Shown: piece by piece, positions 22,981-34,579 of the stretch
How positions within the stretch are numbered: position 1 is the first letter of the stretch
Layout: each line of letters begins with the position of its first letter
From: Membranipora membranacea
Taxonomy: Eukaryota > Bryozoa > Gymnolaemata > Cheilostomatida > Membraniporidae
Reading direction: 5' to 3'
DNA length: 64,000 nt
Assembly: GCA_914767715.1 (NCBI GenBank)
Contig: OU612066.1
Coordinates: forward strand, 11,039,001 to 11,103,000
Made by a program: the position numbers and the translations under genes
Notes under the pieces: generated by a model
Databases searched by the model: none
Told to the model about the DNA's origin: nothing
Seen by the model: the letters and a program-made list of their open reading frames with translations, nothing else

Positions 22981-24304
22981 AAACACTAAATTGTGGTTAT
23001 TCCCGACAACCTGTGTTCCTGAGGCAGGCAGCTAGGGGTTAGCAACACCAAATTAAAAAGGGGAACGTAAAACTAGAATGTCCAAAATCCCATCCATCCA
23101 AGCATATCTTACATTTGGTGATTACTTTGGTCCAACAGGACTAATGTCAGGAATGACAGGGTGCAGGTGATCAATGATTTGCAAATATATTCTCAATATA
23201 TATGTGCACACATGTGATGAGAATGTAATCTTACTCTCGGCGTAATGATGAGTTCAGCATTTAATGATGATGATGATTGCTATGATCTCAAATATTGGTC
23301 ATCAGGGACAGTGCTTGGTCCTTCTTATTTACACAACTGATATCAACCATGAGCAATTTTAATAAGTAGGCCACATTATAGGTGACAGCAGAATAATCAC
23401 AACAATTCTGTTCAATTAATGACATGTCCCTCAACACTGACAAGTCATGTACAACCACCTTTACTTTTCCCATTTCTAATATCATATTTAAAAAACCCCA
23501 ATGAGCCAGAGAGGCTGTCCTTGTTACAAATATTGCGCTTTGATTTCGCAAAATGTGAGCTCATCAACAGCCATTCATACATTCAAATTGGCATTGAAAA
23601 AGCATTTGCTTTTATTGGATTGAGTTAGAATTTTCATTCCCTTCACTTTTTTGTTGTTTTTTGCACAGCAGGGGGGGACACCTTCAGATGATGGTGGATG
23701 CAAATAAAAGAAGTCATGCGTTGATGGTTTTGTCTGGATCAGGAATTTTAGTTATCATTTGCAGAATGTATCACCGGAATATCAAATAAATCTAGCATTA
23801 AACTTTTGATATGTCGCGATGGAATTTTAATGCATGAAAAGCAATAAAAAGCAATAAGTTCAGGTGTTGAACCATGAAATTTGATGAGAAAAAGCCAATA
23901 ATTGCCAATAGAACTAAATGTTTTCACTATCAATGATTTTGGCATTTCACAGAATTCAAAAAGAGAAGAGTGAATGAGAATTTAAAGTCATGACCATGAA
24001 TCAGGTTGCAAGTGTCAGAAAACTTTAAAGTCACACTCAACGAAGTTTTTGAACATTTACATGGATCATGATATTGGTTATATTATATAAAAGTACATGT
24101 CACTTGATCACATGAACAAAGAGGAGTAAAATGGGAAATTAAAAAGAATAAAAAAATGTGTGGGCCAACAAAAAATAGATGTTTTTTACGCTTGTGTATG
24201 CAAAATAGTATAGCAAATATCTCATGATAAGTGATAGTGATACTTATTATGTTCTATCGAATTCATATAGGTTCACTAGAGCTGCCACATCCATACAGCC
24301 AAAT

Positions 24305-26637
24305 CTATGAGGTGTTTCTCACACAGATCAGCGATATAAATGCATTGGGATTCTCAGTCCTGCTTTGGTATCTGCCTTTTCTCCATCCACATCCGTTGGT
24401 TGTTCTGAGTAGAAAAGTTTCTCGAAATTCTGACCAAGGATCCTTTATGAAACAAGACTCTAACTTATATCTGGGAATAAATTTCAGAAAGAAAATATAT
24501 TAAGGGCATCTTTGTTGGTAGGTTGAATATTGCATTTTAACTTATTTATCTGATTGCTGCGCATTTCCTGGCATCGGTGGCACTGTTATTGCTATTATGA
24601 CTAAGTATTAGCAGAACAATCAACAGGTGCTGGGCCTAAACCAAATTTGAATAGCGCTTTCAACATTATCATATTCACACTTTTCCCGCTTATTTGCAAA
24701 GGAATCTTGCATTGGGTATTAATATGAAAGTGATCATGACTACCCCTACTCACCCAGTTGGACAGTCGGAGTACTGGTTTTCAGCTTTTGTCCCGAACAC
24801 GGTGACAACATTGAGACAGTTTCCTAATGGTCTACACTGAGCGATCGCCTGTAAAGAATGTCAAGGTTTTATTAATATACATATATAACTGAAATCCTTT
24901 CTTTCCAAGGTGTTAAAAACTGTGCACAACAATTTTACACTCTCGAAGCTCCCTGCACACAATGCTGTCTTCAAATTCTTCAGAGAAAATAGAGCAGTCT
25001 TCAATTTTAAAACTCTAATTTTTAGAATAAATTCTTCAAAACAACTGGACTAGACAAAAATCTGCTGTACCTAACTGCCTGTAAGAACTGAGCCAGCAAG
25101 TTTATTAGTTAATGAAGGTGATAATTTTTTTCTAGACAAACAACGAACCCAGAATCCTGTGACCCAAAATCAGTAATACTGATGGGTTTTGGTTTGTTGT
25201 TGTGTGAATTTGTCTGTTTAACCCAGTAAAACGAGATCTTCCATTGATTTCTAATTTCAATCTTTTCTTTAACTTTAAAACACTCAATCTTCAGTAAAAT
25301 ACGCGGAGAGCCCCACTCTTATCTCTAAAAAGTCGACTTCCGTTTTTCTTTTGGGATTCTTTTGATTCACGACGCAATATTTATTTTCCTTTTGTTTTTT
25401 AATTTCACTGTATACCAATAAATAAAAATAAAACATACTTTGGTTTCGATGTTTTTAAAGGCTTTATGTGTAGCAATGCACCTTCTTTTATTTCCAGCAA
25501 TCACTTGTGAACCATCACAGTTGTTGGGATCCACACAAGAACATTGGCTCACATAGTGAGTGGCTGCAAAAAGTCATCATATATGTTGAATGGTATGAAA
25601 AGATATGAATCTGATCATCGATATTCGTGCCTTCGATGAAGGTGTGCTACCCTTCACAGTAATCACATAAATATAAGCTTAACTACCAAACTGTCAATCA
25701 CTTTATACCAGGATATGGAAAAAGGCTACTCACATGGGCAATCAACAATTGACTCTGCATCATTAACAGTTGTAGATTCTGGTCCAACTAACCAGAGTGG
25801 CTCTGTCTTAACTCTGAATGAAAACAGGAGAAGACAAATACAATTATGATGCATTGACATTATATTGTTATGTACGGTTTTTAGAAGATGTGTCTGGCGG
25901 CCTTCTTCTTCCAACCATCTTATGGAAAAGGAGAATATACACGTTTTGTTTAAATTTCCTTTTTAACATACTGAATTATCCAATCTTGCTCTAATCATAA
26001 TCATAATCTCATCATAACCAATCACCAATCATCATACCATTGGTAGCAACAACCTATGGAGATTGAGATAAAATAATGATGTTATGCTGTCTGATGTTTT
26101 GGTTTTTTACTTACATAGGTTCACAGGCACTCCTTTGAAGTTGCTGAGCCAGGGTTGTGATCTGATCTAAAAGGTAAAAAGTAAAATTAGATATATTTAT
26201 CATTTATCTGCGGTAGAGCACAACTATTAGATGGGTATAAAAATTAAAAATGTTAAATGGGCCATTCAATTCGTTTTAGCCTCACATAGATGATTACCTA
26301 GAACGGCATAATAAATCATTTGCTTGGTAGTTAGCGACTTAATACCAGTACCAATACACAAATAAACATGCTAGCTTTTTTTGATAACCTAAAATAAATA
26401 AAAATTTGCTTTCCTCTATTTCATTTTTCTGGAGCAAGGCACGAATCATCAAATCTAGCACTAGAAAAATATTTCTTTTAGTTACTTACCTATGAGGGTG
26501 ATGTTGATCGCACTGCATGAACCTGGCTGACCATCAAAAGCAGCCTCAGATCCGAGCGCTCCTGAGTGAAATGCAAAAATGGCACATGACAAATAAATGC
26601 CAACCAGATATAATGAGCTGAATGCAGAGCACTTCAT
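24305..26637 (-). CDS. Small secreted Cys-rich protein, copy 1 (six exons, 221 residues)
   Basis: Exons in transcript order: 26637-26490, 26166-26115, 25813-25734, 25563-25439, 24848-24754, 24470-24305. All joins keep phase (148+52+80+125+95+166 = 666 bases). It starts MKCSAFSSLYLVGIYLSCAI, a signal peptide, and contains 14 Cys counting the two in the leader, in blocks such as HYVSQCSCVDPNNCDGSQV, AIAQCRPLGNC, SDCPTGYKLESC and LLRTTNGCGWRKGRYQS. It ends ISLICVRNTS before TAG. I do not recognise the family. It is predicted to be a disulfide-bonded extracellular protein. A paralogue lies at 49016-50822, and the gene lies convergent to the mucin gene. Confidence 0.8.
24953..25315. repeat. Dispersed SINE-like repeat, copy B
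   Basis: It matches 2985-3470 in order: CACACAATGCTGTCTTC, GAGAAAATAGAGCA, TCTTCAATTTTAAAACTC, then CACTCAATCTTCAGTAAAA and GAGAGCCC. It lies inside intron 4 of the small secreted gene and is missing from the same intron of copy 2, which explains part of that intron's extra length. Confidence 0.5.
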
Positions 26638-26735
26638 TGTTTCTGTACACTGATACGGAATATTATCTTTTTAGTGCCTTAACTTGTTACAACAATGCTC
26701 GACAATATTTGATTGATTCTCAAATGTAAGGCAGC

Positions 26736-26744
26736 ATTTATATA
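26736..26744 (-). promoter_or_regulatory. TATA box of the small secreted gene, copy 1
   Basis: TATATAAAT on the minus strand lies about 100 bases upstream of the start codon at 26637, a normal spacing for a core promoter plus a short leader. Copy 2 has TATAAAAT at about the same distance. Confidence 0.45.
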
Positions 26745-27560
26745 GACCATCAATTACTTGGCAATGCTTCCAAATGATAACGTTTAACTTTGTTTATTAA
26801 TTTGATTTGGCGGCCTAAAGTCTATTGGAATTGGGGAGTCCCCTAACTGGAATTTTTTTATATGGGGAAACACCATGAAACAAATCATTTTCAAGTTGTA
26901 TTATATGGTTTTATGCCAAAAGATCGATAAAATCCTGACAGTGATTAATTTTATTTGGGGAAACCCCTAACTGGTAATGTTTTATATGGGGAACTCACAT
27001 TCTTTGTTCTGTTTCCTGCTGTGTGGCAAGTCCTTGAAGTGTGATGCAAGTCTTCCTATAAATCTAAAATAAACTGCCGAGTAAACAGCTTTGCAGTAGA
27101 AGTGCGACGCGACAAGAATATCTTGCTCAGGTCACAATGGACAATTCTTTGTCAATGCGTCATACCTGTCCAGTTTATAACAACAAGAAAGGAAAACTTT
27201 TCTCTCCCTCGAGAAAAAGAAAATTTGCTCTGATGTACATGCTCTTGGCTGCAAACTTGCCGAATCACACAGATTGTACTTGTCAATTTAATTTTGAAAA
27301 TGAAGTGAAAAGTATGACATCCATACTTGCCAGGTAATCTAAATACAAAATAGGGAGATTCCATTTTACGGCAATACTGCACCACAACGTGGTGCTTCGA
27401 GTCACCCACCTGGGGGTTTGGGGGGGGGGTGTGAGCCCCCCAACGGGGTACGAGGCGGAGCCCCGTCTGCAGATTTGACCCAAAATAATTTCATGTTTGT
27501 ACTAGTACTAAAATATCAAACTGAGGTGACATACACTTTAAACAATTACAATCAATCCAT

Positions 27561-27657
27561 GGGCCCCTGGGACTCTTACATACATGCCTTTACATTGTCT
27601 ATTTCCAGTATCAAACACCCCATTGGCAAAGTAGAGGCATGTAAGTCCCAGGGGCCC
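27561..27657. repeat. Short palindromic element with GGGCCCCTGGGAC ends
   Basis: The left end GGGCCCCTGGGACTCTTACA is the imperfect reverse complement of the right end, which includes GCATGTAAGTCCCAGGGGCC; the interior is about 50 bases. A single end of the same type (ACATGTAGGTCCCAGGGCCC) occurs at 7880-7900. This is the form of a tiny foldback element. Confidence 0.6.
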
Positions 27658-28162
27658 TAGCCTGTCAAGACAGGCTACAAGTGCCCATGCATCATCAAGA
27701 TCTGAAAATGTGCTCAGTCACACTCACAGTCACAGGTCACACCATTCTCTCTGGTCAGTGAGAATCCAGATAAGGTACTATATTCCTGTTTGACTAACAT
27801 TAAATATGTTTCAAAGTCTTTGGTCCGAGCTTTGTTAAATTGTAGTGGACCTACCTTTGGAATTGTTAGGTTTCTATTTTCCTTCGCTTAAATTTAACTA
27901 GAGTAGTAGACAGTACAAAATAATACTAAAAAATGTGTGATCTGAAAGGAAATGAAAACTAAATGTATGCACTTGACTAGCTACTTTATATTGTGACCAA
28001 TGACAGTCAGTGTTGTGAGTTATGAGAGGATGCTATTGGTCATTTACAATAATAGGCTGAATCTTAACAAACCAGGTAAATTTGTTAGGATTGTTTAAAT
28101 TAATAATTCCTCTCAACTTTGTCTGCAAAGGCCTTAACAGTAACTAGTCAACAACAACATGT

Positions 28163-28299
28163 GCTTGGATAACTACCAAAAAATTGCGATTGGGCTGCTT
28201 TCTCTAAAATCTGGAGGAAATAGTGAGATTTACAAAAAGTGGGAGGTGGGTGTAAAAATCTGGAGAGTCACGCCCAAATCGGGAGACTTGGCAAGTATG
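28163..28299 (-). repeat. MITE-like repeat with TACTTGCCAA end, copy B
   Basis: This is the reverse-complement partner of 7589-7735; it ends GGGAGACTTGGCAAGTATG on the plus strand and shares AAATCTGGAGGAAATAGTGA. Confidence 0.55.
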
Positions 28300-29154
28300 A
28301 TGACATCGATGATAATATAATTTAAATAGGACAAAATCAATCCAATACTGTGTATTCCCACTCACATATTATTTCAGGTATACTAACCAAACAGGACCCA
28401 CTATCTCAACATTGTCAAATTGGCATAATTGAATTTCTTTCAATCATTTGGGAGCATTGCAAAGTAAGTGATTCATAAAAATATATTGAAGAAAACTACC
28501 AGGAACAAGTGAGAGGCCTGTGCTCAATTACAAAGATTATATGACATAATAGAACTGAATAGGAAAAGTTGAAAGTACTGGGAACTCAGCCTAAATATCA
28601 GCTCACAATCCCCCCCCTCCCCCGATTGGGATTGTTCCAAGGGGATATATGACTTGTGCTGAGTTTTTCCTCTTACACGACAGATACTTACTACTGAAAT
28701 GTGATGCTTTATATTTGTCTTGTCCACTGGATGAAACTGAAAACCAACAAACCGATCTCAATGAAGTCATTTTTTGGAAATGAAAAATTCCCTAGAAAAT
28801 CAGTAAGAATAAACTGGAGAAAATTTGACCTGTAGGAAGTACCTCATTTAAAATATATAACCGGTCATTCACATGATGACGCTTGCAGTGTACACATGAG
28901 AGACGAGATATCAATGGGCATCAACTGACAGAAAAATGAGCATTAGGGAGATTCGTGATAATAGCCTCCAAAGCTTCCAACTGTGTGGATATCAATAGGT
29001 AACGGCATTGTGACCTATTCACTATGTTTCCATAGATCGATTTGACACCAGTTTTAAATTTGATCGATACTTTAATAAGTCAAGTTCCGCTTCTGCCGAA
29101 TGACATTTTTTGACGCGAATACAAATAGCTTGTTGAATCAAACAATTATTCCAA

Positions 29155-29240
29155 ATAGGCGGCGTGGCGGCTTGCACATAATGCCTTTAAGGGCAATTGA
29201 TGCGGGTGATCCGGGTTCGAGTCCCGGCCGTGGCAATGGT
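29155..29240 (+). repeat. tRNA-derived SINE-like segment with strong B-box
   Basis: GGTTCGAGTCCCGGCCGTGG is a near-perfect B-box and T-arm followed by an acceptor-like end. Upstream GTGGCGGCTTGC is a weak A-box, and no consistent acceptor stem forms, so it is not a working tRNA gene. Confidence 0.4.
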
Positions 29241-32200
29241 TTTCACTTTCAAAATCAAAATTGGACCACTCATTTGAAGCATGGAACCATAGTGAATGAC
29301 ATGCAGGCCTGGTTTGAAGAGCAAAAATACAACCAATATAATTATTGTGTAATGTATTGTGTAATTATTGTATTATGTCTATCAAACTCAACTCTCTCCA
29401 TTAGATTGAAAGGTTTATTACTTTAAACGTTGTTGCCACTAGTCTTAGTCTAACATTTTAATACTATCTGTACTAGTGCCAACACCTACTAGGGAACTAC
29501 CAACCAAGAGTGAGAGAGAAAAATACCGAAATTGCTTCCTGTACACCATATAACTGAGATGGCTGAGAATGATATAGTATAACATCAAGAGCTCCTTTGT
29601 CGACAGGTAATGAATATATACCAGGCTTACAATAGTTGATTTACCTTTGCCTCCCTAAGCCCACATACCATAACATTCAGAGCTAACTCCATGCTCAGAG
29701 TATCTTTAGCTAACGAATAGAAATAGCTGAGCGCCATTCACTTTCAATAATCACAAGGGGCGTAGTTTAGACTATGCCAATAATCAGTACTCATACTACT
29801 TGCTGTGACACCAAGTTTGAGTTTTTTTAGCATCAGTCAGCATATTTTCAGTAGTCAGTGGTTCTGTGATAAAATCCTATTCACGCATACATTTGTAAAC
29901 AACAAAAGGTATACCTGCCTAAGCTGTTTAGCTGTAAGAACTTTTGAATGCCCTTTCAGATTCTTCTGTGTTTTAAAAAAGCAGCCTCCCATTGCAATGA
30001 GACAGTACAGTATAAGTATAGTGTAGATAGTAGCTGTTACAACATACAGTGGTGCGCGTACCACTGCACAACACACAGGTCTTCAGCTAGAAACCATGAG
30101 TCAAAAGCTGTTTCGAGGCCTTCTCTAGTACATCCTCCTCATGGCCGGCCCCAGCAGCGGGAAGCCACCCCTGTGTGTTGCTGAGCATCTCAATCAATCT
30201 CATCGATCCCTCAGTGCATTTTGTAAGTTTCGGTGGTTTGACATAATTGGTGTGTTTACGCTGTTGCGCAACCAGGGAGGCTGCCAAATCTTCCTTTTTT
30301 CAGTACAACAATGTTCGCCTCATCACTCTCACGCTTATACTCTAAGCCAAACCAGTGCAGGTAGGTTTGCTTTCCATCAACTCATCGGCGCAAAGTCGCC
30401 ATCGTCAAGGCACCCGCCCCTCGTGCCACTCGTTCACTACTCAAATTCACCACATTGAGCATAGCCAGAGAGATGACTTGATTGCGCTACAGCCAGTGGG
30501 CTGACTGTGATTTCCTGTCTCGCTCTGCCTGCCTTTTATGCGAGGGCCAAGCTTTTAATCCTATGTTTCTGATACCTTAGATCTAACTCAGACTCACTTT
30601 GATTTTTCACCCCGCAAAGATTAAACTACTTTAATTTGAGTATTAAAGAATAAATCCTGCTTAGCCTTCTACCCCAAGCAGTTTGCTTATCATCACTTAA
30701 TCCCCTCATTCTAATCCTTTCAAGGATTATAACAAAAGGAATTAAATGCTGGCCAACTCCACAAAACAAAGTGAGTGTGTTAAACCCCAGCTTACAAGTA
30801 ATAGGATTACTTAGCTTTTGTCTTCACACAGTGCTGTTGCCAAATCCATGCAGATGCGCTTTCTGCCTCATGTACTATGATTTTTTTGGGTTGTTTGAGT
30901 GCTCTTTCTGAAAACCCAACTCTAGTCAGAAATTTGGTAGCTGATCTAGCCATGATTCCACGGCAGCCAACTTCCACTACAGTATACAAGGTTATTGATC
31001 ACTCTGCTAATCCTAGTCCTTTTAATACCAGCAATTTCTAAAATCTCAACCTGCCGTTTCCTGTTCAGCAGTCAGTCTACTAGGTCGTTGTTTACATTGC
31101 AGCACATGTGAACCTCAATGCTGTGCGAAAGTTTGCCCACTGGTGGTGTAACTGACGTGAAGAGGAGTAATTTTTTCCCCCTCGACATAATATTATTTTG
31201 ACTAAGATGTGAGTTCACAGGCAAACCTGCGAATACTGAGCGGTACCAAAGTTCTCCAAGATAACGAGGACTACCCTATATATATATTACCGCAGCCAAC
31301 TTTACGAGCTGTGATTGCATTGGCTGGTGGCATTTCTTTTACTTTTAATTTGCGGTGATTTTGTGGAACAAAGAAATGAACTGCAGAATATCCCAACAAG
31401 AATAATAAAGAGTTATTGTTTTTCCAATGGTACACGCAAAGAACCACAGACTTCTACTTTCAGGTAAGATGAAAAGTTTAGGTCTTAGCTCACAGGCATA
31501 ATTTCGCTTGGGATGGGAAAAAATCTAATGATAATCCTGTGCTTCATATTCGATAAAAAATTGCAGCTGTAGTGACAGTGTAGACTTTTGCCTGACTCTC
31601 AAAGCGTTAAAAGTAGTTGAAACATTCATTGAGAAGAAAAAATGAGCCTCAAGCACTGTTAGATAATTTCTAATCGAAATTTGGAGCAGAGAAGGTACCA
31701 ATGCGCGATGAACACAGTCACAGGTGTCTGCCGTTATTTCAATAAAATAGCTGGCATGGTGGAATTGCTCTGATGAGATGTTTAAATAGGTTGTTTGGGT
31801 GATTGAATAGAATTCAGAAATATATAGCAATACAGGCTATTGAAGTTGTTCTGCGAGGCGATTTCTATGGCCGCCTATGGTTTGCAAGCTGAATCGATGA
31901 TTGAGCTAGTGCAAACGTATTGAACGATGTATAGAACATAAATACGGGGATATCCAAACCCTGACAGCGGCTTCTGGGGGAGCAACTCAAAACGCAAGCA
32001 AACTGCATCAAACTTGATCTAGCCCATGGTAATTGAAACTTCTTATCAAAAATTAGGTCCTGTTGTTTGTTCCAATACTTATGTACACCTAGTATGTATT
32101 AAGTCATATTGTTTTGAAAATATTATAAGATACTAAAATTATGGTTTGTAGGGGTGCCATCGCCAAAAAATCACATCGCAAATAAGTGAATAGAATAGTA

Positions 32201-32390
32201 GAAAAGTAATGAATCGAAACCGGTAACAAAATATCACAGATTTTTGAAAAATTGTTCTTAAAATCGAAATATACACTTACTGGTTACCAATAAAGACCTG
32301 TGCAAAAAATAATAAATTGTTGTTTTCAAAATAGAATAAAGCAAAATCAAAACACAATGTATAAAAGCTCTTATTTTCAAACTTAAACAG
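29241..32390. other. Intergenic region with retroelement debris
   Basis: No intact gene is supported. Apart from the retroelement scrap at 30807-30989, reading frames here are short and lack splice-supported partners. A TATATATA tract lies near 31280. Confidence 0.5.
30807..30989 (-). pseudogene. C-terminal scrap of a retroelement protein (VEVGCRG motif)
   Basis: The frame reads VYTVVEVGCRGIMARSATKF and ends with a Trp-containing AWIWQQHC stretch. A VEVGCRGF motif followed by a T-x-LL-x-x-xG stretch and a late WLW-type motif is, as I remember it, the C-terminus of a reverse-transcriptase-bearing protein common in marine invertebrate genomes. Only this end is present and no polymerase domain was found nearby. 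Family assignment is from memory of the motif. Confidence 0.4.
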
Positions 32391-32394
32391 CCAG

Positions 32395-32400
32395 TTTATT
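32395..32400 (-). terminator. Polyadenylation signal downstream of the receptor pseudogene
   Basis: TTTATT on the plus strand (AATAAA on the minus strand) lies about 45 bases past the receptor-like stop codon. Confidence 0.4.
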
Positions 32401-32444
32401 TATTCTTATATTGGAAGGGTGAGGAGTTAAGCATTCTCCACTAA

Positions 32445-33744
32445 TTATGCTGATAATCCTTGTACAATGTCAGATAGCACACTTTTAAATGAACACCACG
32501 TAGATGTTGGTGGTTCTGCCACAGAGTTAGACAGCGTACGTGGTTCAACAGCGTGCACACTATCAACATACACTGTGGCATTGCAATCAATATACTCTGC
32601 ATCATTGCAATCAACATACTCTGCATCATTGCAATCAACATACTCCGCATCATTGTCAGGATTTTTGCAGTATGGTGATTCTTCAGTGTGTAGGTAATCA
32701 GCATAAGAACCAGATACCTCACCAGAACTTGATGAGCTAACTACAGGCAGGGGCGTACTAGGCAGGGGTGGTATGTTAGGTGAAATATTTAGGGGCATTG
32801 GAACTTTGATAGGTCTATTTACATGTTGAAGTACCTCTTCATAGTACGGCTCATCAGACACATCAGCATCGCTAGGTCCCGTGTGCACTGGAGATTGTCT
32901 ATACTGATATGATTCAGCCACAGGGTTAGACAGCCTATTTGGATCAGCAGCGTACGCGTTATCAACATACTGTGCATCATCATCAGGAGGAAGGCTAGGA
33001 TTGTCACAGTACCTTGATTCTTCAGTTTGGATGCCAGCAGTGTGAGAACCAGGAAAGTTTGAATTAGAAACCTCATCAGAACTCGATGCACTATCTACAG
33101 GCAGGGGCGTACAAGACAGGGGTGATAGGTCCTAGGTGGGACATACGGGGGCCTTGGAACATCGGTAGGCCTATTCACATGCTCAAGTACCTCTTCATAG
33201 TATGGCTCATCTGACACATCAGCATCATTAGGTCTCCTGTGCACTACAGGTTGTCTATACTGATATGATTCGGCCACAGAGTTAGGCAGCCTTTTTGGTT
33301 AAACAGCATAATCGTAATCAAAACACTGCGCATCATCATCGGGAGATACACAAGGATTGTCTGAGTAAGGTGATTCTTCAGTGTGTAGGTCATCAGTATG
33401 AGTACCAGATACCTTAGCAGAACTGGATGCACTTACTACAGGCAGTGGCGTACTAGACAAGGGTGATAACCTGGGTGGTACGCATGGGGGCTGTGGAACA
33501 TTGATAGGTCTATTTACAGGTTCAAGTACCTCTTCTTAGTAAGGCTCACCAGACATATCGGCATTGCTAGGTCGTGTGTGCACTACAGGTTGTCTATACT
33601 GAATTGGCAGAGCTGGAAGAGGTTTTTTCTTAACCTGGCAGTCATTGTTAGAGAGGTCCTCATCTGACTGCCCCTCATCTCTTTGACCGTGCTGAACTAT
33701 CCCTTCTTCTACAACAATCTGATCAAGTGTGTTGAGTTCAATAC
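32445..33744 (-). pseudogene. Cytoplasmic exon with three tandem Tyr-motif repeats
   Basis: One 1300-base exon holds three repeats of about 340-356 bases. Each opens with a QYRQ(P/S)-x-VH block, then DADVSDEPYYEEVLEHVNRP, a Pro-rich stretch, STPLPV, and a Ser/acidic part with HTEESPY. The last repeat ends with three copies of DAEYVDCN (third DAEYIDCN). YEEV resembles the pYEE(I/V) ligand of Src-type SH2 domains, and YVDC and YADYL are further potential phospho-sites. Repeat 1 has TAA exactly where the others have the second Tyr of PYYEEV. Confidence 0.7.
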
Positions 33745-33961
33745 CTGTGAAAATAAAAATTTAGAAAAAGTCAATTTGTCAAAGGCCATTCATGTGCTCA
33801 AAATTATATAACAACTTTTTCGTTTGGGCCTAACTTTCTCCTCCTGGTTACAGCTGCTGGGGTGGCCTCATGGTAAAATGCACATGTGTATTTGCGATTT
33901 TATTACGATATATACAACAGCTTTGTCTACTAACTTCCCAAATTTTGGTCTGGGACGGTAC

Positions 33962-34084
33962 GTCTTCTATGATTAGGAAGTTTCGGGGCAACTTGTCGTA
34001 TTCGTCTTCTCCTATTGTATAGCAGGCCGGCCAAGGAGATTCCAATTATCAACACCGCCACAGCCACAATGCACCCAACTATAG
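33962..34084 (-). pseudogene. Transmembrane exon of the receptor pseudogene
   Basis: After a TTTCAG acceptor the exon encodes AIVGCIVAVAVLIIGISLAG followed by LLYNRRRRIR, a typical membrane helix and basic stop-transfer. The donor at GTACCG gives the phase needed by the tail exon. Another frame of the same exon encodes an acidic, Tyr-containing stretch, so the distal part of this exon may also be frameshifted. Confidence 0.6.
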
Positions 34085-34579
34085 CTGAAACAACAAGTGA
34101 TACAATGAGAAATGAACGCACAGCAAAATGAATATTGCAACATTAATACTAAAATGGAAGTAGAGGCTGGAGCAAGTAAAACCAGAGTTATGCCCTCTTT
34201 GTTAACAAGAAGACAACAGTTTAGCATAGGTATCATGTTTTTTTCGTGCAGTTGATCACACTTCTGCTCATGAGAGATCAACCCAACAGATGTTTTATTA
34301 CTCTAAATTACAAAGAAAAGTTGAACTGAAATACTTGATTATAAAACTGTTACTGTTGTAAGTTGTTGAATCTTTATTGTCAGAGCTTGCTTGAACATCT
34401 TTGCTCGCTTGCTTCCCTGGTAACGCAAAGTTTTATTAAGAATGCAATAGGACGCTTTCGTCAAGGTGTTTAACCACCATGAACCATCTTGAACAGACAC
34501 TTTCTATCCTCAATCCTTAATATGATAATTAAATATAATTCAGGATCCAGTGAGATTTTGTGATTTTGTGGTAACTTAC

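Larger units (their letters stand above)
14868..24480 (+). repeat. Segmental tandem duplication, left copy (partner 39622-49200)
   Basis: From the TA-rich tract ending TATATGTCACATATATAAAA the sequence aligns to 39622 onward across mucin exons, introns, 3' UTR and downstream DNA, up to the last exon of the small secreted gene. Identity is very high over the mucin part, with indels of one to about fifty bases (for example a 52-base block at 44219-44273 absent from copy 1, and about 36 bases at 22113-22148 absent from copy 2). It drops visibly beyond about 22000. Confidence 0.9.
26745..29099. other. Gene-poor region with short repeats
   Basis: No exon is supported. It holds a fragment of the TACTTGCCAA element near 27325-27365, G- and C-rich tracts near 27418-27470, the palindrome at 27561-27657 and a TACTTGCCAA-family copy at 28163-28299. 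Short phrases such as GGGGAAACCCCTAACTGG near 26840 and 26960 are locally repeated. Confidence 0.6.

Noticed and set aside
29155-29240. Functional tRNA gene
   Set aside because: The B-box is excellent, but the acceptor stem does not pair and the A-box is weak, so it is listed as a SINE-like repeat.
30087-30560. Coding remnant on the minus strand near the VEVGCRG fragment
   Set aside because: Reading frames are broken and no motif could be recognised with enough support.
32467-32697. Plus-strand open frame with a repeated Ser/Thr pattern
   Set aside because: It is the shadow of the minus-strand DAEYVDC repeats of the receptor tail.
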